Positions 27,976 to 36,111 of a stretch of DNA of 64,000 nucleotides are shown piece by piece. Origin of the DNA: Orientia tsutsugamushi. GTDB taxonomy: Bacteria > Pseudomonadota > Alphaproteobacteria > Rickettsiales > Rickettsiaceae. The translations under genes and the position numbers were made by a program. Numbering within the stretch: position 1 is the first letter of the stretch; each line of letters starts with the position of its first letter. Below the pieces are notes generated by a model that did not search any database, had not been told where the DNA came from, and saw only the letters and a list, made by a program, of their open reading frames with translations. The stretch spans positions 1,426,001 through 1,490,000 of the forward strand of contig NZ_LS398548.1 of NCBI RefSeq assembly GCF_900327275.1. The letters run 5' to 3'.

Positions 27976-28998
27976 ATGCATTTATCAAGATTTCTAGATC
28001 CAAAGAATGATGTAGCATTTAAAAAGATATTTGGATCAGAAAAAAACAAGGACATACTAATACATTTTCTGAACGATATATTATTGTTTGAAGGAAATAG
28101 AGCAATAACAGAAGTAGAGTTTTTAGGAACGATATTAGATGCAGACATAGCGTCTAAAAAAGAATCAATAGTAGATGTTTTGTGTAAAGATAAAAACGGT
28201 GCGCAATATATAATAGAAATGCAAGTAGATCCTACACAAGGATTTGAAAAAAGAGCACAGTATTATGCAGCAAAAGCATATGGCAGGCAACCAAATAGAG
28301 GAAAAGAAGGAAAATACTCAGACCTAAAGGAAGTTATATTTATAGCTATAGCAGATTATAAATTGTTTCCAAATAAAGAAGACTATATATCAAGGCATGT
28401 AATATTGGATAAAAAGACATATGAGCATGATCTAAAGGACTTTTCATTTACCTTTATAGAATTACCAAAATTTAAAAAAGATAAAGTGGAAGAGTTGAAT
28501 AATATAACAGAGAAGTGGTGCTATTTTTTTAAACATGCAAAAGAAACAACATTAGATGGATATAATAAAATAATAGGCGAAGATTTAATAATAAAAAGAG
28601 CGTATGAGGCATTAGATCAGTTTAATTGGAGTGAAGACGAACTAATAACCTATGAACAAGAGTTAAAGCGTATATGGGATAATAAAGCAGTCGAAGATTA
28701 TAAACTCGAACGCGCTAAAGCTGAAGGTAAAGCTGAAGGCATAAAGCTCGGTGAGGCTAAAGGTAAAGCTGAAGGTAAAGCTGAAGGTATAAAGCTCGGT
28801 GAAGCTAAAGGTAAAGCTGAAGGTAAAGCTGAAGGTAAAGCTGAAGGCATAAAGCTCGGTGAAGCTAAAGGTAAAGCTGAAGCAAAAAAAGATTTGGCAA
28901 TAAAATTATTGAAATCTGAATTATCAGTTGAGACAATTGCTGAATATACGGATTTATCAATACAAGAAGTATTAAATTTAAAAAATAGTGTAAAATAA
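27976..28998 (+). CDS. Rpn/PD-(D/E)XK-family nuclease (transposase_31-like), copy 1
   Basis: 340 residues. The N-terminal half carries the Rpn signature (FLDPKNDVAFKKIFG, residues 6-20) and a PD-(D/E)XK-type site with Asp67 (VDVL) and Glu81-x-Gln83 (IEMQV). Rpn proteins of E. coli are Mg/Ca-dependent DNases that stimulate RecA-independent recombination. Residues about 246-300 are a low-complexity array of AEGKAEGIKLGEAKGK units, nearly perfect at DNA level (28722-28880). The tail (LSVETIAEYTDLSIQEVLNL) looks like a small helix-turn-helix. TATAAT at 27941 may serve as its promoter. Confidence 0.82.
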   Translation: MHLSRFLDPKNDVAFKKIFGSEKNKDILIHFLNDILLFEGNRAITEVEFLGTILDADIASKKESIVDVLCKDKNGAQYIIEMQVDPTQGFEKRAQYYAAKAYGRQPNRGKEGKYSDLKEVIFIAIADYKLFPNKEDYISRHVILDKKTYEHDLKDFSFTFIELPKFKKDKVEELNNITEKWCYFFKHAKETTLDGYNKIIGEDLIIKRAYEALDQFNWSEDELITYEQELKRIWDNKAVEDYKLERAKAEGKAEGIKLGEAKGKAEGKAEGIKLGEAKGKAEGKAEGKAEGIKLGEAKGKAEAKKDLAIKLLKSELSVETIAEYTDLSIQEVLNLKNSVK

Positions 28999-29006
28999 TA
29001 AGAAAT

Positions 29007-29041
29007 ATACAACACGAAATCTTACTTTTGATGTGTTGTAT
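29007..29041 (+). terminator. Stem-loop after the Rpn gene
   Basis: ATACAACAC pairs perfectly with GTGTTGTAT across a 17-base loop, starting 9 bp after the Rpn stop. There is no T-run downstream, so termination is uncertain. Confidence 0.35.
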
Positions 29042-29073
29042 GCTACTTCTATTAGATGCTTTATATCACACTA

Positions 29074-29152
29074 CAAGTTCTATACTATACTAAACATTGA
29101 GAAGCCTATTCTTTGGCCTCAATGTCCTTAACATGGCCGCACCATTCTTGAC
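29074..29152 (-). pseudogene. Duplicated 3' end of Ti-type traD
   Basis: About 80 bp strongly matching 30721-30803, the end of the Ti-type traD pseudogene (CCTTAACATGGCCGCACCAT is shared), in the same orientation. The two copies bracket the TPR gene at 29189-30391. Confidence 0.7.
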
Positions 29153-29188
29153 TTATGAACATGCGACTCTGTACCTTGATTCTAAAAA

Positions 29189-30391
29189 TTAATCAGTTAT
29201 GATGCGGAGATTGCTTTTTTTAATTTTTTTTGCAAGTTCATTTGCTAACTGGTATGCGTACACATTATCAGGATCATATTTGATAGCCAGGTTATAACTT
29301 TCCATTGCTTCTTGATGTCGCCCCAATTCATTCAAAGCAATTCCTTTATTATTGTAAGTGTATGAAACATCTGGTTTATACTTAATAGCCAAATCAAAAT
29401 TCTCTATTGCCTCTTGATATTGTTTAAGTGTACATAAAGCAGCTCCTTTACTATTGTAAGCGTCTGCATAATTTGGTCTATATCGAATAGCTTGATCATA
29501 ATTTTCAATTGCTTCTAGTAGCTTTTCAAGATTTTTCAAAGCATTTCCTTTAGCATGATAAGCTAGTGCAAAATCTGGTTTATACTTAATAGCTATATCA
29601 TAATTTTTAATTGCCTCTTGATGGTGCCCTAATTCATTCAAAGCAATTCCTTTATTAATATAAGCTTCTACCAAATCTGGTTTATACTTAATAGCTATAT
29701 CATAATTTTTAATCGCCTCTTGATGGTGCCCTAATGCCTTCAAAGACTCTCCTTTATTAACATAAGCTTCTACCAAATCTGGTTTATACTTAATAGCTAC
29801 ATCATAATTTTTTATTGCCTCTTGATGGTGTCCAAGTTCGCATAAAGAAACTCCTCTATTAATATAAATACCTAGATTAGTTGAATCATATTGAATAGCT
29901 TGATCATAATTTTTAATTGCTTCCTGATATTGTCCTAATTCGTCTAAAGATATTCCTTTATTAACATAAGCCTCTGCATCATCTGGTCTGTATCGAATAG
30001 CAGTATCAAAATTCTTTATTGCTTCCTGATGTTGTCCTAATTCCTTTAAAACAATTCCTTTACTCATATAAAAGTCTGCATCATTTGGATTGTATTGAAT
30101 AGCAGTATCAAAATTCTTTATTGCTTCTTGATATTGACCTAACTCTTGAAAAGTTATTCCTTTAGCATAATAAGCTTCTGCCAAATCTGGTTTATATCGA
30201 ATAGTAGTATCAAAAATTTCAATTGCCTTTTGATATTGTCCCAATTCCTTTAAAGCAATTCCTTTATTAATATAAGCTTCTATACAATCTGGATTACACT
30301 TAATAGCTACATCATAATTTTTAATTGCTTTTTGATATTTTCCCAACTTAAGAAATGAATTTCCTTTATTAAAATATTTGTCTGCTAGCAT
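29189..30391 (-). CDS. TPR-repeat protein, 11 repeats, no signal peptide
   Basis: 400 residues consisting of eleven consecutive 34-residue tetratricopeptide repeats (consensus AEAYINKGIALNELGQ, then QEAIKNYDIAIKYKPD) and a short Lys-rich tail. TPR arrays mediate protein-protein contacts, and Orientia TPR proteins have been linked to interference with host translation. That role is not shown here. Unlike the TPR genes at 41-42 and 47-48.6 kb, it lacks an export signal. It lies between two copies of the traD 3' end. Confidence 0.9.
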   Translation of the reverse strand: MLADKYFNKGNSFLKLGKYQKAIKNYDVAIKCNPDCIEAYINKGIALKELGQYQKAIEIFDTTIRYKPDLAEAYYAKGITFQELGQYQEAIKNFDTAIQYNPNDADFYMSKGIVLKELGQHQEAIKNFDTAIRYRPDDAEAYVNKGISLDELGQYQEAIKNYDQAIQYDSTNLGIYINRGVSLCELGHHQEAIKNYDVAIKYKPDLVEAYVNKGESLKALGHHQEAIKNYDIAIKYKPDLVEAYINKGIALNELGHHQEAIKNYDIAIKYKPDFALAYHAKGNALKNLEKLLEAIENYDQAIRYRPNYADAYNSKGAALCTLKQYQEAIENFDLAIKYKPDVSYTYNNKGIALNELGRHQEAMESYNLAIKYDPDNVYAYQLANELAKKIKKSNLRIITD

Positions 30392-30714
30392 ATCTTTACC
30401 CTAAAATTAAATACTGTTATATGAGCAGATTATTTTGATGCAACAGATGTAACTGTATTAATAATACTGTCATATATTTTATATGATTTATAAAAATTCC
30501 CCTTTAAATTTTTGATTAGCTGTGATAATTGCTAAATCAAATGTGCTGTTACAAATTTTCTTTTTTACAGCCTTATTTTTAACACTATCATAAATTTCAT
30601 CAAAATTCTTTATTTTTTTTATTATTACCATCAGTTATGTTATTCTAAAATTCTTACTCTATATTTTCTATCAGTACTAATATTGCTAGCTGTGCATATA
30701 GTTTGAACTATTAT
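30392..30714. other. TPR upstream region, shared with another TPR gene
   Basis: No intact gene. The segment 30490-30650 resembles 48665-48825, upstream of the TPR gene at 47248-48657: both carry CCCTTTAAATTTTTGATTAG and an AAAATTCTTTATTTTTTT-type stretch at similar spacing. It may be a mobile 5' flank or the remains of a lost reading frame. Confidence 0.45.
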
Positions 30715-31172
30715 CTAAGATACAAGCTCAAGTTTATACTGAACATTGAGAAGGCCATTCTTTAAGGCCTCAATATCCTTAACATGGCCGCACCATTCTT
30801 GACGAAAACTGTTCCATTTTAAGCCATGAAGGCGAATGTAGCGCTTAGTGTTTTCGTCTGGTTCAGAGGCAAATTTTAAAATCACGGCAGCTTTATTTTG
30901 CTGTTCTTTATCAAAAATATCTTTACCTATTGTAGTCCAATGATCCTGAACATTTGGATGTTGTGTTAAAATTTCTTTTAGTGAAACAATAGCACCAAAT
31001 AAAGTGTTTGCTGATAAGTGATCAAGCTTAGCTTTAGAGCAACTAATCCACCCATTTCGATAAGACGTCGAGTACGCATTTTACGTTCTTTAATTTTAAG
31101 GTTAACCTCATCCATGATTAGCCTAGCCTTTTTTTGTTGAAGAGTAATTTTTTGCTGCATAAGATTTGCCAT
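30715..31172 (-). pseudogene. traD: Ti-type conjugal transfer protein TraD, frameshifted
   Basis: The first frame encodes MANLMQQKITLQQKKARLIM and ERKMRTRRLIEMGGL. After about residue 40 a one-base shift is needed to continue as KAKLDHLSANTLFGAIVSLK, then HPNVQDHWTTIGKDIF and finally NGLLNVQYKLELVS. The reconstructed ~150-residue protein matches the small Ti-plasmid-type TraD accessory protein that works with TraA at the origin of transfer. As read, translation stops at residue 64. It is divergent from traA, with a group II intron between them. Confidence 0.8.
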
Positions 31173-31329
31173 GTTAGTAATTCAGAAAGATAAAAAAATC
31201 AGGCAAGAATATATCAAAATACAATTCCAGTAAAGAAAAAAAACCGCGCCTACCAAACCAACATCAAATAATTATAGTCAAAAAAACGTGAATTCAAGGT
31301 TAGAAGCTTCATTAAAGAATAAGCTTAAG

Positions 31330-33656
31330 CGGGTAGGTAAGCGCAGAAGCGCTTTTCCTCCCAAAGAACCGTACAAGCGAATTACTCCGCATACGGCTCA
31401 AGCAATTTACAAACAGCTGCAATAAGTTGTCCGCGATTACTGTGTACTTGTCGATGGCAGTTTTCATGCAATAAGCACAAATTGTTAATATGGTCAGTGC
31501 CACCACATCTTATAGGTGTTATATGATGTACATGAACACTTTCACCATTATCTATTAAATCAAAACAAACAAGACATTTACCCTTTTGTCTACGCCAAAG
31601 AATCTGCCTAGATTTAAACAAATACTTAGGGCTATCAGCCTGACGTTTATGCCAATATTCTCTAAGTTTTGAATTATCAGGAGAAGATTTACCTTTAACA
31701 AGAATATGTCGTTTAATCGTTGTCCATTGTAATTTCCATAGATATAGATCTTTATTCATAAAGACCCAATTATCATTTCTGCCTTTAATGCGACCCCAAT
31801 ACTTTTTCTTAAGCCATTCCCAGGATTTTTTAGGATGTTTTCTACATGCAAATCTTGCTTGTCGAATCCACATCCAACAGTCTAAATTGGAAAAAATTTT
31901 CTTGGACACAACTTTGTTGAAATAACTGCACCATCCAAATATTTTAGAATTTAGATTATCAATTATTCTATCAATATTCCATGAGAAACTTTTTTTCCAT
32001 TCTATTGACATTCGTTTTTTAAACGACTTTATAGAGTCTTTAGACGGTTTAACTAGTAGAGCTACACCTCTTCTTGTACTATTGGTTTTATATTGTCGAA
32101 TATTAAATCCAAGGAAATCAAAACCTTCATTAATATGAAGTATCCTGGTTTTTTCCTTTGACAATTCTAAGCCTCTAATACTTAACCAATCATTAATAAT
32201 ACTTTTGGCTCTGATACATGAGCTTTCTGACTTAGCGCAAACGACAAAATCATCAGCGTATCTCACTAAAGCATATTCGGATTTAGAATATAGGTGATCA
32301 TACTTATTATAGATAATATTAAGTATATCACTCATTCCATGAAGAGTTATGTTTAAAAGTAATGGAGAAATTAATCCACCTTGTGGAGTACCAGCTGTTG
32401 TTTTGATAATTTGATAATCCTGCATTACACCAGATTTAAGCCATGCTTGAATCCAATTACGAGCAGGGAAATTTCCTATAATTTTCAAAAGAAAATTATG
32501 ATCAATATTATCAAATGCTCCTTTAATATCAGCATCTAATATCCAATTTCTATTGGTTCCATGTCGAATAATACCAGATATTCTCTGTATTGCATCGTGA
32601 GCGCTACGTCCAGGTCTAAAGCCATAGCTGCAACCTTCAAACTTAGCTTCCCAATATGGTTCAAGTGCTGATTTTACAACAGCCTGTCTACACCTATCCA
32701 AAATAGTTGGCAAGCCTAAAGGTCTAGATTCGCCATTACTTTTTGGTATGTATACACGCTTAATCGGTTTTACAGATGATAGATTATTATCTGCTAACTT
32801 TTCCATCAACAGACTCCTTTCTTTATCTGTCTTAACAACTATTTTATCAATTCCAGGACTTTTTCGTCCTTTGTTGATTTGAGTAACACGTCTTATAGCA
32901 AGTAACCTATTTGCTCTTGATTTTAACATCAATCTTTGTAAGTTACCTACTAACTTCGTATTACCATTTGCGAATGCCCTATAAATACGTCTACGAAGAT
33001 TATTAACCTTTTGTATAATTTCTTTCCAGTCTATTGAATGCCAATAGATTTTCTTGAAATTATCTTTAGTCTCAATTGTTACATTTGCGTTTAGCATTCA
33101 CTTTTCCAATTAATTCATAATCTTGTTTACCTATTTAGGGTAAATCACCAGTCTTAAGTTAGCATCATTTCTGATTAGCATATAAATGCCTATACACTCA
33201 GTTATTAATTTCTGTAGTCTTTCGACTTAGTGTCATTTGCTTTCTAAGACCTCTCTTACCTACTATCAGTTGCCTAATAATAGGCTTACCATGTTTCACT
33301 CATCAGAGAGACGTTAAGTTGGTTATCTTCTTTATACCGAGGAGCTGGCATTTTTAAAAAAAAAGGCTGCGTATTCCTTCTTACAGCTAAGCTTTTCAGC
33401 TTTATCCCTATAACAGAATTTATCTGGAGTATCTGCTTTCACATTTACGATATTTTCCATACGAAGATTCACTTTCGTTTAACCAATTTTAACTTTACCT
33501 TACCCCTATTTCCCATCCAGATTAGTACTTTAGTTAGGCTTTCTATCGCGCTTAGTACAAGATCGTTACCAATCTCGCACCGCAATAGCGGTAACTAAGG
33601 TTTAAATGCAACCTTGCTACATCTGTAGTCTCTGTTTGAGCGACCTCATGTCGCAC
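31330..33656 (-). mobile_element. Group II intron (about 2.3 kb)
   Basis: Minus strand. The 5' end is the canonical GTGCGACATGAGGTCGC at 33656. The maturase frame follows at 33097-31382. Domain V is visible as GAGCCGTATGCGG, a loop and CTTGTACGGTTC (about 31400-31366). Domain VI then leads to a CTACCCG end near 31330. The exact 3' boundary is uncertain by a few bases. It sits in the spacer between divergent Ti-type traD and traA, not inside a gene. The upstream exon has a small hairpin (GCAATC/GATTGC) 12 bases before the insertion point. The 33098-33656 part is non-coding intron RNA (domains I-IV). Confidence 0.88.
31382..33097 (-). CDS. ltrA: Group II intron reverse transcriptase/maturase with HNH endonuclease
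   Basis: 571-residue intron-encoded protein that promotes splicing and target-primed reverse transcription. RT motifs are RPLGLPTILDRCRQ (near 125), YGFRPGRSAHDAI (158-170), DADIKGAFDNIDH (188-200), GTPQGGLISPLLLNI (236-250) and YADD (280-283). A maturase X domain follows. The C-terminus has an HNH domain with CLVC...HHITPIRCGG...LCLLHENCHRQVH. All motifs look intact, so the intron may be active. A decayed copy is at 61.8-62.9 kb. Confidence 0.94.
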   Translation of the reverse strand: MLNANVTIETKDNFKKIYWHSIDWKEIIQKVNNLRRRIYRAFANGNTKLVGNLQRLMLKSRANRLLAIRRVTQINKGRKSPGIDKIVVKTDKERSLLMEKLADNNLSSVKPIKRVYIPKSNGESRPLGLPTILDRCRQAVVKSALEPYWEAKFEGCSYGFRPGRSAHDAIQRISGIIRHGTNRNWILDADIKGAFDNIDHNFLLKIIGNFPARNWIQAWLKSGVMQDYQIIKTTAGTPQGGLISPLLLNITLHGMSDILNIIYNKYDHLYSKSEYALVRYADDFVVCAKSESSCIRAKSIINDWLSIRGLELSKEKTRILHINEGFDFLGFNIRQYKTNSTRRGVALLVKPSKDSIKSFKKRMSIEWKKSFSWNIDRIIDNLNSKIFGWCSYFNKVVSKKIFSNLDCWMWIRQARFACRKHPKKSWEWLKKKYWGRIKGRNDNWVFMNKDLYLWKLQWTTIKRHILVKGKSSPDNSKLREYWHKRQADSPKYLFKSRQILWRRQKGKCLVCFDLIDNGESVHVHHITPIRCGGTDHINNLCLLHENCHRQVHSNRGQLIAAVCKLLEPYAE

Positions 33657-33797
33657 TATGCAATATGCAATCTATAAAGATTGCTGCTAAAAAATTGAGT
33701 ACTCATTAACCGATTGAATGTTAAAAAAAAGAAGTTTATGCTAGCAAAATCAAAAAAACCATGCTAACTTAAAACTCAGGTGAGAATTGGTATTGAG

Positions 33798-35993
33798 ATG
33801 GCTATACAGTTTACAAGGATTGAATTTTTAACTAGAAGTAAAGGAGGTGATAGTTGTCGTAAGGTAGCGTATAATGCAAGAACTATTGTTAAAAATGAGC
33901 AGACAAAAATAAGGTATAACTTCTTTACTAAGCAGGATGTTGAAAAAGCAGTAAAAGATATACCAGATCTAATAGCAAGAGAACAGTTAGTTCAGCAAGT
34001 GCTTAGTTCAAATAGAATACTAGAGTTATACCATGATGATGGTGAAAGTAGCAAATATTTTACGACAATTGAGGTTCGAAATGAGGAGACGAGAATAATC
34101 AGAATAGCTAATAAAATCAATAATCAGGTTTATTACAACGATATTTACAATCTTAAAAGTGATATCGAAGGTCTAGCAAATGTTAGTGAAGAACAGAAAC
34201 AAGCTCTAAGGCATATTTTGCTTAGCACTAGTGGAGTTAGAGTCTTGAGAGGAAGAGCTGGTACAGGAAAATCTTATGTTTTAATAAAAGCGCATGAGCT
34301 CGCAACAAATCGTGGACAAAAAGTTATTGGTCTTGCTCCTACTCATAAGGCAGTATCAGAGCTGAGGAGCAAAGGTTATACAGAGGTCTATACAGTAAAA
34401 GGATTTTTATATAATCGAAAAAAAATTTTTATGCAAGACAGCTTAATAGTAGTAGATGAAGCTGGAATGGTAGGTACTAAAGCTTATGCAGAGCTGTTTA
34501 GAGTAGTTAGAAACAATAATTGTCAACTGATACTTGCTGGAGATGAAAAACAGCTAGCTTCAATAGAAAGAGGCGGAATGTTTGAGATGCTGAGTAATAT
34601 TTTTGGTTCACATGTTTTAGTAAATATTCGAAGACAAAGTGAAAACTGGAGCAAAGAAGCAGCAATGGAGTTTGCTGAGAGTAATATTTTAAGCGGTATA
34701 ACCTTACTGAGGCAAAATAACTGCGTTAGGTTTGATAATACGTTGCAGGACTCAATGAGTAAGTTAATATACAACTGGAGTCTAAGCAAATTTAAACCAC
34801 ATGAAAAATTGGTAATTACAGTACGTAATAAAGATGTCGACATTCTTAATTCAAGTATTAGGTCTTTGTTAAAAGCAAATGGTACGCTAAAAGGCACAGA
34901 ATATGAGCGTTCTATTGATGGAAGGAAAAAGTCATATATGGCAGGAGATAGAATCGTATTTCAAAAAAGCTATAAGGATTTACAAATACAAAATAGTGAA
35001 TTTGCAACTTTAACTTCGGTTAGTAAAAATAAATTTATAGCTAAGACAGATGCAGGAAAAGAGGTGAGTTTTGACCCAAGCAAAATACAATTTAAACATG
35101 GCTATGCAAGTACTGTTTATAAGGTCCAGGGAGCTTCTATAAAAGATGTATACGTTTTGCATAACGGAGTAAGTAATATAAGCAGCTCATACGTAGCTAT
35201 GACAAGGCATATAGAGAACTTGCAGCTATATTGCAATAAGAAAGCTACTGCAAGCATTAACAGTTTAATAAATCAGCTCAGCAGACCAAATGAGAAATCA
35301 GCTAGCATAACTCTGAAAACTGCTCATGATTTTGAGAAAGAACGGACAAAGACAACTGTTTTTAGTAAAGTTTTTAGTAAAGTTGAAAACTGGTTTAAGT
35401 CTATAATCAATGATATCAATGATAGATCTCATGTGAATGAAGAATATTATCATTTTACCGTTAAACCAGAGCAAGAAGCTAAAGTAGAAAAAGTCCAGCA
35501 AGAGAATAGCATAAAGCAATGCACCACCAAAGATATTTCTACTCCATTGTTTATGCAAATCAAAGAACAAAGACAATATGATTATGATGTAACCATTCTG
35601 TCAGCAGAAGGAAAAACGATATCAAGTTTTCAGGAAGCTGGCATTGATAGCAGAATGGTATATAGCTCAAATGTAAATAATTTGAAGTACTATCAACCAT
35701 TTCAAGGAGAAAAGATTCTTATAGCTGCAAATAATTATAAACAGAATAAAGAATATGTAAGCACTATAAACGAGGCTGCAAAAGTACTGACAAGCAAAGG
35801 AGCAATCACTAGCATCGTAGTTCCTTCAGAAGGTGAAGATTTTAACGAAATGCTAAAAAATAAAGGAGCCACAGCTGTTAAGGAGCTTATGATACCTGAA
35901 ATCATGAAGTTAATTAATACTCAGAACGTAAAAACAGAGTCTGAACAAGTGGTGAAAACTAACATAGCTCCAAAAATTGGAGTTAGACGGTAG
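33798..35993 (+). CDS. traA: Ti-type TraA with relaxase core deleted (helicase part retained)
   Basis: Begins like MOBQ relaxase TraA (MAIQFTRIEFLTRSKGG, CRKVAYNARTIV), but within about 45 residues jumps to FTKQDVEKAVKD of the helicase half. The segment that normally holds the histidine triad and most of the nicking domain is absent in frame. The helicase is whole: GRAGTGKS (158-165 counted from an upstream GTG), VVDEAGMVG, GDEKQLASIERGG and YVAMTRHIEN. The C-terminus has a partial Toprim-like region (EKILIAANNYKQ). The start is ATG 33798, as in full TraA proteins. It cannot nick oriT as read, but may still translocate on DNA. Confidence 0.85.
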   Translation: MAIQFTRIEFLTRSKGGDSCRKVAYNARTIVKNEQTKIRYNFFTKQDVEKAVKDIPDLIAREQLVQQVLSSNRILELYHDDGESSKYFTTIEVRNEETRIIRIANKINNQVYYNDIYNLKSDIEGLANVSEEQKQALRHILLSTSGVRVLRGRAGTGKSYVLIKAHELATNRGQKVIGLAPTHKAVSELRSKGYTEVYTVKGFLYNRKKIFMQDSLIVVDEAGMVGTKAYAELFRVVRNNNCQLILAGDEKQLASIERGGMFEMLSNIFGSHVLVNIRRQSENWSKEAAMEFAESNILSGITLLRQNNCVRFDNTLQDSMSKLIYNWSLSKFKPHEKLVITVRNKDVDILNSSIRSLLKANGTLKGTEYERSIDGRKKSYMAGDRIVFQKSYKDLQIQNSEFATLTSVSKNKFIAKTDAGKEVSFDPSKIQFKHGYASTVYKVQGASIKDVYVLHNGVSNISSSYVAMTRHIENLQLYCNKKATASINSLINQLSRPNEKSASITLKTAHDFEKERTKTTVFSKVFSKVENWFKSIINDINDRSHVNEEYYHFTVKPEQEAKVEKVQQENSIKQCTTKDISTPLFMQIKEQRQYDYDVTILSAEGKTISSFQEAGIDSRMVYSSNVNNLKYYQPFQGEKILIAANNYKQNKEYVSTINEAAKVLTSKGAITSIVVPSEGEDFNEMLKNKGATAVKELMIPEIMKLINTQNVKTESEQVVKTNIAPKIGVRR

Positions 35994-36035
35994 TGCTGAA
36001 GATTTGAAATTGAATGTAAGCTATTCATTCATAGA

Positions 36036-36089
36036 GCAAATTACAAAATGAGCTATACATAACAGCTCACAGTGATGTTTGTAATTTGC
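36036..36089 (+). terminator. Long stem-loop after traA
   Basis: GCAAATTACAAA pairs perfectly with TTTGTAATTTGC, and inside it TGAGCT pairs with AGCTCA. The hairpin begins about 43 bp after the traA stop and lies just before a second traA-derived frame. A T-run is lacking, so it may be a terminator or the scar of a recombination event. Confidence 0.4.
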
Positions 36090-36111
36090 ATTATGCCCTG
36101 CTAAGATAATA

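Noticed and set aside
28722-28880. CRISPR-like array
   Set aside because: The regular repeats have no unique spacers and are in-frame codons of a protein repeat. The TPR and RAP arrays were rejected as CRISPR for the same reason.
28698-29015. Open frame antisense to the Rpn repeat array, rich in Ala-Leu-Pro-Ser
   Set aside because: It is the complement of the AEGKAEG codon repeats in the intact Rpn gene and has no ribosome-binding site.
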